A DNA stretch of 64,000 nt from Microvenator marinus (GTDB lineage: Bacteria > Myxococcota_A > Bradymonadia > Bradymonadales > Bradymonadaceae): NCBI RefSeq assembly GCF_007993755.1, contig NZ_CP042467.1:3806001-3870000 (forward strand). The letters are read 5' to 3'. Each line of letters opens with the position of its first letter. Positions within the stretch are counted from its first letter, which is position 1. Below are positions 1 to 7,840 of the stretch, one piece after another. A model generated the notes under the pieces. The model did not search any database and was not told where the DNA came from. It worked only from the letters and a program-made list of their open reading frames with translations. Position numbers and translations under genes: made by a program.

Positions 1-309
1 GTCCTGCGAGGCGCTACCCCTCAAGAGGTCAGTGAGCACCTGCGCAGGGCTGGAGTTTCCAAAGAGATAGTTGCGGCTTTGATGAGCTTTAGGCCACCAC
101 TTTCCGCCGATGCCTCGCGATTCGTAGACCTCGCCCAGCTGCTTCCTGACATGAGACTTGAGACCGATGTCCATTCGAAAACGGGCCAGCTTCTTCTAAG
201 AAAGGATACCGTTTTGTCTTGGGCAAGTATTGAAAGGTTGAGAAATTTCGATCGTGGAGTCGGTGTAGAGACCCCTTTACATGTATCGATGATAACGAGG
301 TGTGTATGA
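1..309 (+). CDS. C-terminal part of a response-regulator-like protein (cut by window start)
   Basis: The frame is open from base 1, so the gene begins outside the window. The last 102 residues are visible. The C-terminal stretch (L..DMRLETDV....G.LLLRKDTVLS...IERLRNF) resembles the short C-terminal module found after receiver domains in response regulators that occur beside HD-GYP and HDOD proteins, where it begins with a 'LxxGMxLxxDV' motif. Its stop codon overlaps the start of the HDOD gene (ATGA), which suggests one operon and a shared signalling job near the flagellar genes. Without the N-terminus the receiver domain cannot be confirmed. Confidence 0.6.
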   Translation, partial: VLRGATPQEVSEHLRRAGVSKEIVAALMSFRPPLSADASRFVDLAQLLPDMRLETDVHSKTGQLLLRKDTVLSWASIERLRNFDRGVGVETPLHVSMITRCV

Positions 310-1115
310 GCGCTGACCTGGTGTCCTCAAGTGCTATCGATGGTAAGTGGTTACTCGAAGTTGTGCGTGGGCCGGACTTCGAGCCGCCGCTACTACCAGA
401 CGTGGCGACTCGAGTGCTCAAGCTGCTAACTCAGCCCGATGTAGACTTCCAAGAGCTTGCGAGACTGGTGTCCTCGGAGCCGCTTCTTGCGGCGCAGATT
501 ATTCGAGTTGCGAGTTCCCCACTCTATGGCAATCAAGAGATCGGTACCGTCGTCTCAGCCCTGATACGCCTTGGGAATCGAACGGTGCGCAATGTCGTCC
601 TTGAATACGGACTTAAGACCTTGAGACACTCTCAGCTTCGGTTCCAAGCCGAGGTCAAGGCGGTGATTGACCACTGTGTTGTGACGGCCAATTTGATGCA
701 TATCGTCTCGAGACGAACGGGAATCACGAACGACGGATTCTTTACGCTCGGTCTCTTGCACGATCTTGGGCTTATTGCGGTGCTAAGCGCATTAAATGGG
801 GTTGAACGGCAAGAACTCACGCAGGCTGATTGGAATGTGCTGAGTCAGACCAGTGAGGAAGCGTTGAGCCAGTTGATCAAAGCTTGGTCGTTGCCCGTCG
901 AGCTTGGAAGGGTTCTCGATGACTACTTTGGTGCGGCTTCCAGTGAGAAGCACGTGCTCCTGGTTGCATCTGCACTGGCAGACGGTCTTGGCTTCAAGTC
1001 GACACCGGAGGCAGGCAGCTCCGTCTCTGGGCTCGAGTCTAGCCTTGAAGCATTGAAGCTTGGGGAGAGCGACTTCGAGGCTATGCTCGAAGAGGCAAAA
1101 AGCGCTGCGTCTTAA
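306..1115 (+). CDS. HDOD domain protein
   Basis: This 269-residue soluble protein has an HDOD domain over roughly residues 20-215, with the typical 'LPPLPxVAxRVLxLL' opening (here PPLLPDVATRVLKLL), a 'PLLAAQIIRVASSPLYG' helix and a later 'LGLLHDLG' segment. HDOD proteins are non-catalytic relatives of HD phosphohydrolases and often act in signalling, motility or nucleotide-second-messenger circuits. The ATG at 306 is chosen because GAGG lies 6 bases before it. It overlaps the preceding response-regulator-like gene by 4 bases. The flagellin gene with its own sigma-28 promoter follows, so a role in control of motility is plausible but inferred from position only. Confidence 0.85.
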   Translation: MSADLVSSSAIDGKWLLEVVRGPDFEPPLLPDVATRVLKLLTQPDVDFQELARLVSSEPLLAAQIIRVASSPLYGNQEIGTVVSALIRLGNRTVRNVVLEYGLKTLRHSQLRFQAEVKAVIDHCVVTANLMHIVSRRTGITNDGFFTLGLLHDLGLIAVLSALNGVERQELTQADWNVLSQTSEEALSQLIKAWSLPVELGRVLDDYFGAASSEKHVLLVASALADGLGFKSTPEAGSSVSGLESSLEALKLGESDFEAMLEEAKSAAS

Positions 1116-1124
1116 CTTTTTTTC

Positions 1125-1151
1125 TAAAGTAATTTTGGAGGGTGCCGATGA
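1125..1151 (+). promoter_or_regulatory. Sigma-28 (FliA) promoter of fliC
   Basis: TAAAGTAA at 1125-1132, an 11-base spacer, then GCCGATGA at 1144-1151. This nearly equals the enterobacterial FliA consensus TAAAGTTT-N11-GCCGATAA. It lies 56 bases before the flagellin start, as expected for a late flagellar gene. Confidence 0.9.
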
Positions 1152-1207
1152 ATGGGTTGTCAATAGTCGGCGAGTTTTCAACCCCACTCGCCCCAAAGGA
1201 GTGAGTC

Positions 1208-2044
1208 ATGATCGGAGTAAGAACAAACGTAGCAAGTCTTGGAGCTCAGCGTCACCTCAACAGCACCAGCAAGGCGCTTCAGGACAATATCGCCAAACTC
1301 TCGAGTGGATTCCGCATCAACAACGCCTCAGACGACGCAGCAGGCTTGGCGGTCTCGGAGGAAATGAAATCTGACATTCGCAGCCTTGGACAAGCCAGCC
1401 GCAACGCGAACGACGCGGTTAGCTTGGTGCAAACGGCGGAAGGAGCACTTGGTCAAGTACACAACATTCTCGGCCGCATGAAGGAGCTCTCGGTACAAGC
1501 CAACAGCGATGGTATCAACGACACCCAGCGCGCCCACATCGACACTGAGTTTCAAGAACTCGTCGCCGAAATCGATGATATCGCTTCAACCACCTCCTTC
1601 AACGGCAACAGCCTACTCGACGGAACTTACAGCGGTACCTTCCAGGTAGGTGCGGAAGCCACCGATACGTTGACCATCGACATCACTCAGGGATTTGCTG
1701 CGGCCGACCTTGAGGATGCGGGCGCAACCACCAACCTCGGTGCCGCGAGCCTGACCTCCACGGCAAACGCCGTCACCGCCATGGGTGTGATCGACAACGC
1801 GATCTCGACCGTGTCGGAGCAGCGCGCAGCACTTGGTGCCTCACAGAACCGATTGGAAGCCAAGATCGAGAACCTCTCGGTGGCACGTGAAAACCTCGAA
1901 GCAGCAAATAGCCGCATCCGCGACGTAGATGTGGCAAGCGAGATGGCTTCTTTGACCAAGAACCAGATCCTTACCCAGGCAGGTGCCTCCATGCTCGCCC
2001 AGGCAAATAGCGGTCCTCAGATTGCCCTCTCCTTGCTCGGATAA
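1208..2044 (+). CDS. fliC: Flagellin
   Basis: The main filament subunit, 278 residues, which is a short flagellin. The conserved N-terminal D0/D1 part (MIGVRTNVASLGAQRHL, then INNASDDAAGLAVSEEM) and the C-terminal D1/D0 part (SRIRDVDVASEMASLTKNQIL, ending near ALSLLG) are both intact. The variable central region is reduced to about 50 residues. AAGGAG lies 8 bases before the ATG. A sigma-28 promoter precedes the gene and a strong terminator follows it, so it forms a single-gene late transcript. Export by the flagellar type III apparatus and a FliS chaperone (encoded downstream) are expected from the family. Confidence 0.97.
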   Translation: MIGVRTNVASLGAQRHLNSTSKALQDNIAKLSSGFRINNASDDAAGLAVSEEMKSDIRSLGQASRNANDAVSLVQTAEGALGQVHNILGRMKELSVQANSDGINDTQRAHIDTEFQELVAEIDDIASTTSFNGNSLLDGTYSGTFQVGAEATDTLTIDITQGFAAADLEDAGATTNLGAASLTSTANAVTAMGVIDNAISTVSEQRAALGASQNRLEAKIENLSVARENLEAANSRIRDVDVASEMASLTKNQILTQAGASMLAQANSGPQIALSLLG

Positions 2045-2072
2045 TCGAGAGTTCCGACCTTGGATGGTTACG

Positions 2073-2097
2073 AGCCAGCCTTCGGGCTGGCTTTTTC
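2073..2097 (+). terminator. Rho-independent terminator of fliC
   Basis: A perfect 8-bp stem AGCCAGCC / GGCTGGCT closes on a TTCG tetraloop and is followed by a T-run. It lies about 28 bases after the flagellin stop. Confidence 0.9.
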
Positions 2098-2117
2098 GTT
2101 TTCTTGAATTTTGGGCC

Positions 2118-2145
2118 TAAAGGTTTTTGCTCAATGTACCGATGA
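2118..2145 (+). promoter_or_regulatory. Sigma-28 promoter of fliD
   Basis: TAAAGGTT at 2118-2125 and ACCGATGA at 2138-2145 are separated by 12 bases. The match is a little weaker than the fliC promoter but the position, directly before fliD and after the fliC terminator, fits. It also shows that the upstream in-frame start at 2111 cannot be the translation start. Confidence 0.75.
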
Positions 2146-2173
2146 ACCTAGTGGAAACCCAATGGAGGTCCCA

Positions 2174-3451
2174 ATGGCAGTGCAATTCGGCGGATTGGTT
2201 AGCGGACTAAACACTAATCAAATGATCTCACAACTCGTGGCAATCGAGAGACAGCCTATCAACAAGCTGAATACGACCAAGCGAACCGTCGAGTCGGATA
2301 TTCGCCGGGTTGGTGAGATGTCGACGCGCCTCAAGGCCCTGGAGAGTGCCGCGAAGGAGCTCGGCACCTTAGAGGGCTTCATGTCCTTCAAGGGATCCTC
2401 CACCAACGAAGAAGCCGTCCGAGTCAGCGCGGATTCGGGCGCCACCGAATCCAGCTTTGATGTGGGTGTTTCCCGATTGGCCAAGCCTGCACGAATGCGA
2501 AGCGACGCCTTCGCCGAAGGTCACACGTTCAGCGCCACGACCATGAATGTCGAGGTTTTTGGGGAAGATGATGTGGAACTCAATATCCCAGATGGAGCGA
2601 GCTTGACCGAGGTTCGTGATATGATTCGAGCGTCCTCCGCCGAGGTTGATGCCACCATCATCAACACGCCGGATGGCGCTCATTTGAGTATCACCTCCAA
2701 GAAGACGGGACACACACCAGGCGGCGATCCCGCGAGCGCTTTGACGGTAAGCGGTCTCAATATGACCAGTGTTCAAACCGCTCAGAACGCACTGATGACA
2801 GTAGATGGTGTCAGCGTGGAGAGCTCCTCGAATACGGTAAGCACCGCGGTCGAGGGCGTGACGTTCGAGCTTTTGGGAGAGGCCGAAGGGGTCAGAGCCG
2901 GTGTAGCTCCGGACCGAGAGGCTATTTTGGAGAAGGTAAAGACCTTCGTCGAAGCTTACAATTCTACTGTCGATGCGATTCGCTCTCAGAGCAACGGCGG
3001 AAACCGTCGGCGATTCGAGGCGGATTTGAGCGAGGCTGTGACCCAGACTGCGATCGACGGACCATTTGTAAACCTGCGGTCGGTGGGAATCTCCTCGGGA
3101 GCGACGGGTAAGCTTGAGCTTGATGAAACGGAGTTCTTCGACCGACTTGAAGAAAATTCCGCTGCGCTCGCCGAGGTGTTTTCGTCTCAGGGAGGCGTGG
3201 CCGCAAAATTGACCGCACAAGTTCAACGCTACACTGGTGGGTCGGGAATCCTTAGCGGCATCGAGGACTCTTTGAAGAGTCAGAGCGATACCATCGATTC
3301 TCAGATCGAGAGAAAAGAGCGTTCGATCGAGACATTTGAAAGCCGTCTTCGCCGTCAGTTTTCTACGCTTGAACAGTTACTCTCTTCGCTCAACGACCAG
3401 AGTGCGAGTTTTGCGTCGCTTGTTCCCCCTTCTTATCAATCCAATCGTTAA
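2174..3451 (+). CDS. fliD: Flagellar filament cap protein FliD (hook-associated protein 2)
   Basis: This 425-residue protein forms the pentameric cap that folds flagellin at the filament tip. The N-terminus (FGGLVSGLNTNQMISQLVAIE) is the FliD_N signature; the C-terminal part (GISSGATGKLELDETEFFDRL, then a coiled coil to the end) is the FliD_C domain. The start at 2174 is preferred because GGAGGT lies 5 bases upstream; an ATG at 2162 contains that site and the open frame to 2111 spans the sigma-28 promoter. fliS and a FliT-like gene follow, the usual late-gene order. Confidence 0.95.
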   Translation: MAVQFGGLVSGLNTNQMISQLVAIERQPINKLNTTKRTVESDIRRVGEMSTRLKALESAAKELGTLEGFMSFKGSSTNEEAVRVSADSGATESSFDVGVSRLAKPARMRSDAFAEGHTFSATTMNVEVFGEDDVELNIPDGASLTEVRDMIRASSAEVDATIINTPDGAHLSITSKKTGHTPGGDPASALTVSGLNMTSVQTAQNALMTVDGVSVESSSNTVSTAVEGVTFELLGEAEGVRAGVAPDREAILEKVKTFVEAYNSTVDAIRSQSNGGNRRRFEADLSEAVTQTAIDGPFVNLRSVGISSGATGKLELDETEFFDRLEENSAALAEVFSSQGGVAAKLTAQVQRYTGGSGILSGIEDSLKSQSDTIDSQIERKERSIETFESRLRRQFSTLEQLLSSLNDQSASFASLVPPSYQSNR

Positions 3452-3478
3452 CGCTGAGTTCGCCAACAAGGAGACCTG

Positions 3479-3862
3479 ATGAAAGCCATCAATACGTATA
3501 AGAGACAATCACTGACAACGGCTGATCCGTGGGCGATCCTGATCGCTCTTTATGATGGGCTTTTGCGTAACCTGCACGGCGCAGTAGAGGCGACCAAGGT
3601 TTCGGACTTTGCCAAGGCAGGCGAGCACTATCGCAAGGCTCTGGCAATCATCTCCGAGCTAGAAGCGGCGGTGAACTTGAACGAAAACGAAGCGTTCGGC
3701 CGGCAGCTACTCTCGCTCTACGGCTTCTTTAGCGACGAGATCTTGAAAGCGAATCTCAGAGCCGAGGTGGATCGCATCGCCGGTATTTTGGAAATCATCT
3801 CTGGCTTGCGCCAGGCGTGGGATGAGGCGGCTAGGTCGCTTCGAGCCGCACGAGTTGCCTGA
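3479..3862 (+). CDS. fliS: Flagellar chaperone FliS
   Basis: A 127-residue helical protein matching FliS: an N-terminal YKRQSLTTADPWAILIALYDGLLRNL segment and a C-terminal 'SGLRQAWDEA' helix. FliS binds the disordered flagellin C-terminus in the cytosol and prevents early polymerisation. AAGGAG sits just before the ATG. It lies 27 bases after fliD and 10 bases before the FliT-like gene, so the three probably share the fliD sigma-28 transcript. Confidence 0.93.
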   Translation: MKAINTYKRQSLTTADPWAILIALYDGLLRNLHGAVEATKVSDFAKAGEHYRKALAIISELEAAVNLNENEAFGRQLLSLYGFFSDEILKANLRAEVDRIAGILEIISGLRQAWDEAARSLRAARVA

Positions 3863-3872
3863 GGAGAAAGTC

Positions 3873-4184
3873 ATGCAAGAGCCGACCTTACGTGCGTGTT
3901 TTGAGCGAACCGAAGTCCTACTTGAATCCATGATAGAGCAGCTGCTCGAAGGCGAAGCTCCCGAGGAAGAGTGGATGAGAGAACGAATGAAGCTCATCGA
4001 TCAAATTCGCAGGCTGACACCCACCGAGAGCGAATGGGAAGAAGCCAGGGATGTGGTCGAGAGTGTCCTTGAACTTGAGACACGCCTGTCTCGTCTCACT
4101 CAGTCGCTGCGGGATCAGAAGGGTCAAGAACTCGAACAGTTCAACCGGAAGAAGCAGGGAGCGAGTCGTTATGCGATGTCTTAA
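3873..4184 (+). CDS. Small helical protein in the FliT position
   Basis: This 103-residue protein is almost entirely charged, predicted helical sequence (Glu/Arg-rich, with ELETRLSRLTQSLRDQKGQELE near the end). Its size, composition and position directly after fliS match FliT-type export chaperones for FliD, but sequence identity to known FliT cannot be judged by eye. GAGGAG lies 6 bases before the ATG at 3873, which is preferred over the upstream in-frame start at 3822 inside fliS. The 3' end overlaps the next gene by 14 bases. Confidence 0.7.
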   Translation: MQEPTLRACFERTEVLLESMIEQLLEGEAPEEEWMRERMKLIDQIRRLTPTESEWEEARDVVESVLELETRLSRLTQSLRDQKGQELEQFNRKKQGASRYAMS

Positions 4185-5208
4185 ACTCCTCGCATTTCTC
4201 CTGGCACTTTGTATGAGTCATGGAGTCATTGCTGCGCCAAATCATGACTTTTCGACGTTTCAGTCGTTTGTACGGATAACACTTCCGGCAAAGATCACCT
4301 GGACCGAGACCGAATTCAATAAGGCTCGAGGACTTCAGACTCTTCGGCTCACTAAGGCTTTGAATGAGGCTCAACGGCAAGGACTCAAAGCGCAACTCAT
4401 GGCCACCGGCGAGGTAAGGTGGGTGGTGATCGAGAATGATGAAGTCCAGATTGCCTATCTCGATCTCAGACGCAAAGTCTTGGAGGTCAGTGAAGGTGTT
4501 TGGGCATTGGTGGTAACGAGGCCGTCGTCTTTCGCTCTTGCCGATTATCTGGACTCGTCGGATTGCCAAACCTGGTTCAACCACTTGAACGAATCGATGC
4601 AACTACTCGCTACGAGTATGTGTTCGGCGAAAGGGCAAACGAGTGTGGAGGTAATCCTTCGCGGCGACGATGAGTTTGCCAAGAGGCTGATAGACGAACT
4701 CATGGGGCCTTCACCCAATTTCAGTCGCTTTCACAGCGAGTTGGAAACACGCCCAAGTCTCTCGCAACGATCTCGGCAGCTACTGCATTTTGTTGAGGCT
4801 ATCCGTTTGTTCAGCACCAACTCAGAGTTACTCGCGCTTGAGCGCCTTCGACTGATCGCATCAACGTCGCCAAACTCAGAGCTTGAGGGCATTGTGATAG
4901 ACCTTGGAGTATCGACCTATTCAAGGCTTCTTGAGGCAGCCCTGGTTCGTGGCGAGGCTCAGCAAGCACTGAAACTCTACGATGTCTTTAAAATTTGGGG
5001 AAAGCTTGAGCCTCATCCGGAACTCGCGTTGATTTTGGCTCAAACTCTTTTGGCGCATGATCGCACCCATGACGCGCTCGATCGAGTGCTCGTCCTGCTC
5101 GAGAGCGATCCAACTGATTTCGCCGCTTTAGACCTCGCGCTCACGATCTACGAGCGTCTAGACCTTCCCTACCAGGCCCACCTGATCAGAAAACGACGCA
5201 AAGACTAG
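4171..5208 (+). CDS. Secreted protein of unknown function, TPR-like C-terminus
   Basis: 345 residues. The first 22 (MRCLKLLAFLLALCMSHGVIA) form a classical signal peptide ending AxA-like, so the protein is exported by Sec. No catalytic motif is recognised. The C-terminal third (LALILAQTLLAHDRTHDALD, then LESDPTDFAALDLALTIYERL) has the helix spacing of tetratricopeptide repeats. It overlaps the FliT-like gene and precedes the flagellar sigma-54 activator, so a periplasmic accessory role in flagellar assembly (for instance near motor or rings) is possible. That is inference from location. Confidence 0.75.
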   Translation: MRCLKLLAFLLALCMSHGVIAAPNHDFSTFQSFVRITLPAKITWTETEFNKARGLQTLRLTKALNEAQRQGLKAQLMATGEVRWVVIENDEVQIAYLDLRRKVLEVSEGVWALVVTRPSSFALADYLDSSDCQTWFNHLNESMQLLATSMCSAKGQTSVEVILRGDDEFAKRLIDELMGPSPNFSRFHSELETRPSLSQRSRQLLHFVEAIRLFSTNSELLALERLRLIASTSPNSELEGIVIDLGVSTYSRLLEAALVRGEAQQALKLYDVFKIWGKLEPHPELALILAQTLLAHDRTHDALDRVLVLLESDPTDFAALDLALTIYERLDLPYQAHLIRKRRKD

Positions 5209-5417
5209 TCGCACTTTTTGCGCAATGGCCCGCGGGGCGAGTCCGTACAACACTCTCAGGGAGTATAGATTTGCGCCAAACTCTGAATTGCGGTCATCCG
5301 TAACCTTTCCGAAGTCTGTGCATCATTGTTGGACAAAACTCGTTGCGGAAAATAGTTGCGATGCACAAGTATTGGCCCTTATCATCCAAAGAGCGAAACC
5401 TGTGCAGTAGAGAGTCG

Positions 5418-6515
5418 ATGGGAGATACACTAGAAAGTTCGTGGGACTATGATTCGATTGATGATTTCCTAAATGATCTATCGGGCGCGGTAATCAACGA
5501 ATCTGGGATCGATGTCATCAGCGTGGATCCGGCAATGCAGCGCGTGATTCGTCTTCTTGATAGCGTTGCCGGAACTCCTGCGACAGTGCTCCTTTCAGGA
5601 GAGTCGGGTGTGGGTAAAGAGGTCTTCGCTCGCTATATTCACGAGCGGTCCCAGGTCTCAAACGGGCCCTTTATAGCTATCAATTGTGCGGCCATTCCAG
5701 AGTCACTTCTTGAAAGCGAACTTTTCGGTCACGAAAAGGGAGCATTCAGTGGTGCCGTCCGGACGCACCAAGGAGTTTTCGAACGTGCCCACAAGGGAAC
5801 ACTCTTGCTCGACGAAATCTCAGAGATGCCGATTGAATTGCAGGCCAAACTCCTGCGTGTGATCCAAGAGCGTCAAATCACGCGTGTCGGTGGCTCAAAG
5901 CCCATTGATATTGATATCCGTATCGTCGCTACGACTAATCGAGAGATGGACGACTGGGTCAACAAGGGGGGCTTTCGTCGAGACCTCTTTTATCGGATTT
6001 CGGTCTTCCCCGTGACGATTCCTCCGCTACGGGACCGCCGCGGTGATATTCTGCCATTGGCAAATTTTTACGCTCGCCATTTTGCCGAAGCTTACGGACA
6101 ACGCGTGATCGGGTACTCCAAGCAGGCCATGAAAAAGTTACGCAGGCACACTTACCCTGGCAATGTCCGCGAACTCGTCAACATTGTTCAACGTGCTCTC
6201 ATCCTTGCGCCTCACAACGGGACCATTGAAGAAGAACATATCGTGTTTCAGGACACCGCGGAAACCATCGACGCGATCAAGAGTTTTGCACATGACACCC
6301 TCGAGATTCAGAAGGATCAGCTTGCGTTTAAGGTGGGAGAACAGTCACTGACCGAAGTCCGACGAGATATGATTTTGGCCACACTGCGGCACTTTGATGG
6401 AAACCGTTCCAAAGCCGCAGAGGTGCTTGGTGTAAGCACTCGAACCATCCGCAATAAACTCGCTCAATACCGCGCACTTGGGGTCGACTTGGCCGGTATC
6501 GACGAGGAAGAATAA
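5418..6515 (+). CDS. Sigma-54-dependent flagellar transcription activator (FlrC/FleR-like, no receiver domain)
   Basis: An AAA+ enhancer-binding protein of 365 residues. Walker A is GESGVGKE (about residue 60), the sigma-54 contact loop reads GAFSGA (about residue 108) in place of GAFTGA, Walker B is TLLLDEI, and the arginine-finger region is [21 protein letters not shown]. The C-terminus is a Fis-type helix-turn-helix ([18 protein letters not shown], about residues 330-347). The N-terminus has only about 35 residues before the AAA+ domain, so there is no receiver domain. The start at 5418 is not certain: the ribosome binding site is weak and TTG 5343 or ATG 5361 remain possible. The sigma-54 promoter of the flgB operon is 150 bases downstream, the likely target. 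Confidence 0.88.
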   Translation: MGDTLESSWDYDSIDDFLNDLSGAVINESGIDVISVDPAMQRVIRLLDSVAGTPATVLLSGESGVGKEVFARYIHERSQVSNGPFIAINCAAIPESLLESELFGHEKGAFSGAVRTHQGVFERAHKGTLLLDEISEMPIELQAKLLRVIQERQITRVGGSKPIDIDIRIVATTNREMDDWVNKGGFRRDLFYRISVFPVTIPPLRDRRGDILPLANFYARHFAEAYGQRVIGYSKQAMKKLRRHTYPGNVRELVNIVQRALILAPHNGTIEEEHIVFQDTAETIDAIKSFAHDTLEIQKDQLAFKVGEQSLTEVRRDMILATLRHFDGNRSKAAEVLGVSTRTIRNKLAQYRALGVDLAGIDEEE

Positions 6516-6665
6516 TTCCAAGGTTTTGAGGGGAGAAAAAACTTCCGCCCCCAAGCGGCAGGATGTTCCGCTCTAGTTCTCCAAAGTGTCATCGTCACAT
6601 TCGACTCAGAACTTTAGAAAAAATATCATTAGCTTTTTCGGGGGTTTAAGTCTCTACGCATAGAA

Positions 6666-6681
6666 CGGCATGTGGATTGCT
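6666..6681 (+). promoter_or_regulatory. Sigma-54 promoter of the flgB-flgE operon
   Basis: CGGCATGTGGATTGCT matches TGGCACG-N4-TTGCW at all key positions: GG at -24 and GC at -12 are exactly 10 bases apart. It lies about 37 bases before the flgB start and follows an AAA+ sigma-54 activator gene. Confidence 0.85.
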
Positions 6682-6717
6682 ATATCGATAGGGGAGAAGC
6701 CATCGAGGTAGTTCCCT

Positions 6718-7113
6718 ATGACGATCCTAAACGACTCCACTTTAAGTTTGCTCGAGAGAGGTCTCAACGTAGGCATGCGGCGCCAATTGGTGCTTTCGTC
6801 GAACGTGGCCAATCTGGACACCCCTGGGTTTACCCCATCAGATGTGGACTTCGAGTCTGCATTGTCTAAGGCTCAGGCCGCTGGCAAGCCCGTCGCAACC
6901 AATAGTCGACACCTCTCTTTGAATAGTGCCGAGAGCGACATTCCGACCTCAGAGCGCCCCGACAAGGTCGAGTCTAGGGACGGAAACTCGGTAGACCTCG
7001 ACATGCAGATGGCGCGGTTGGGTCAAAATGCAGTTTCTTATCAAGCAAACATCAAGGCAGCTTCGAAGAAGTTGGCGATTTTGAAATACGCAGCAAGTGA
7101 GGGAGCACTATGA
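6718..7113 (+). CDS. flgB: Flagellar basal-body rod protein FlgB
   Basis: 131 residues, normal for FlgB. The N-terminus (GLNVGMRRQLVLSSNVANLDTPGFTP) carries the rod/hook 'SSNxANxxTPGF' signature, and the C-terminus (VDLDMQMARLGQNAVSYQANI) the matching helix. FlgB forms the proximal rod on the MS ring. It opens the sigma-54 operon; GAGG lies 9 bases before the ATG. The stop overlaps the flgC start by 4 bases. Confidence 0.95.
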   Translation: MTILNDSTLSLLERGLNVGMRRQLVLSSNVANLDTPGFTPSDVDFESALSKAQAAGKPVATNSRHLSLNSAESDIPTSERPDKVESRDGNSVDLDMQMARLGQNAVSYQANIKAASKKLAILKYAASEGAL

Positions 7114-7529
7114 GTTTTATCAATGGGTTTGATATCGCAGCTTCGGCTCTAAGCGCTCAACGTACCCGTCTTACAGTCACGGCTTCAAACCTCGCGAATG
7201 CCGAGACTACGCGTACGGCCGAAGGTGGCGCATATCAGCGCCAGCAAGTTGTCTTTCAAACAGCCGCCGCACGTTTTGGTGACACGCTCAACGATGCCGC
7301 CGTCTCCCGAGTGGAGGTGGCGGGCGTCCAGGCCGATCAACGCGACATGCGTCTGGTCTGGGACCCCGAACACCCCGATGCACGCCCCGATGGCTACGTG
7401 GAGTACCCGAACGTCAACGTGGTTGAAGAGATGGCGGAAATGGTCGTGGCATCGCGAAGCTACGAGGCGAATGTGACGTCCTTTGAGACACTTAAGAAGA
7501 TGGCCCTTCGCGCCCTGAATATTGGATAA
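7110..7529 (+). CDS. flgC: Flagellar basal-body rod protein FlgC
   Basis: 139 residues. The N-terminus has the rod signature FDIAASALSAQRTRLTVTASNLANAETTRT, and the C-terminus has YVEYPNVNVVEEMAEMVVASRSYEANVTSFETLKKMA, the hallmark of FlgC. It builds the proximal rod with FlgB and FlgF. Translation is coupled to flgB by the 4-base ATGA overlap, and fliE starts 5 bases after it. Confidence 0.96.
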   Translation: MSFINGFDIAASALSAQRTRLTVTASNLANAETTRTAEGGAYQRQQVVFQTAAARFGDTLNDAAVSRVEVAGVQADQRDMRLVWDPEHPDARPDGYVEYPNVNVVEEMAEMVVASRSYEANVTSFETLKKMALRALNIG

Positions 7530-7534
7530 AAATC

Positions 7535-7837
7535 ATGACAATACAAAGCGTTGCCTCGATTTCGATTCCTCAGTTGGCCGGTCCAGGGGCTAGCAGTGCT
7601 CCCAAAGCCCAGCCGGTGGAAAAATTTGCCCAGGCCCTTGGGGCTGAGGTTCAGAAGGTCAACGAAACGTTGATCTCCGCAGACACTACGGTCAATCAAC
7701 TGGTCGAGTCTCAAGGGGCAAATATCCACGAGACGATGATCGCCTTGGATAAGGCGGATATCGCCGTGCGACTGACCAATAAGATCGGGCAGAAGCTCGT
7801 TCAAGCCTACAAAGAAATCTCACAGATGCAGGTATAA
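7535..7837 (+). CDS. fliE: Flagellar hook-basal body complex protein FliE
   Basis: A 100-residue rod adaptor between the MS ring (FliF) and FlgB. The C-terminal half (QLVESQGANIHETMIALDKADIAVRLTNKIGQKLVQAYKEI) matches FliE, including the 'hxxMIAxxKAxxxxxL' pattern and the final YKEIMxMxV-like end (here YKEISQMQV). It lies between flgC and fliF as usual. Confidence 0.93.
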   Translation: MTIQSVASISIPQLAGPGASSAPKAQPVEKFAQALGAEVQKVNETLISADTTVNQLVESQGANIHETMIALDKADIAVRLTNKIGQKLVQAYKEISQMQV

Positions 7838-7840
7838 TCG

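Noticed and set aside
2369-3226. Minus-strand ORF of 285 residues
   Set aside because: Lies fully antisense to fliD, no domain, no ribosome binding site.
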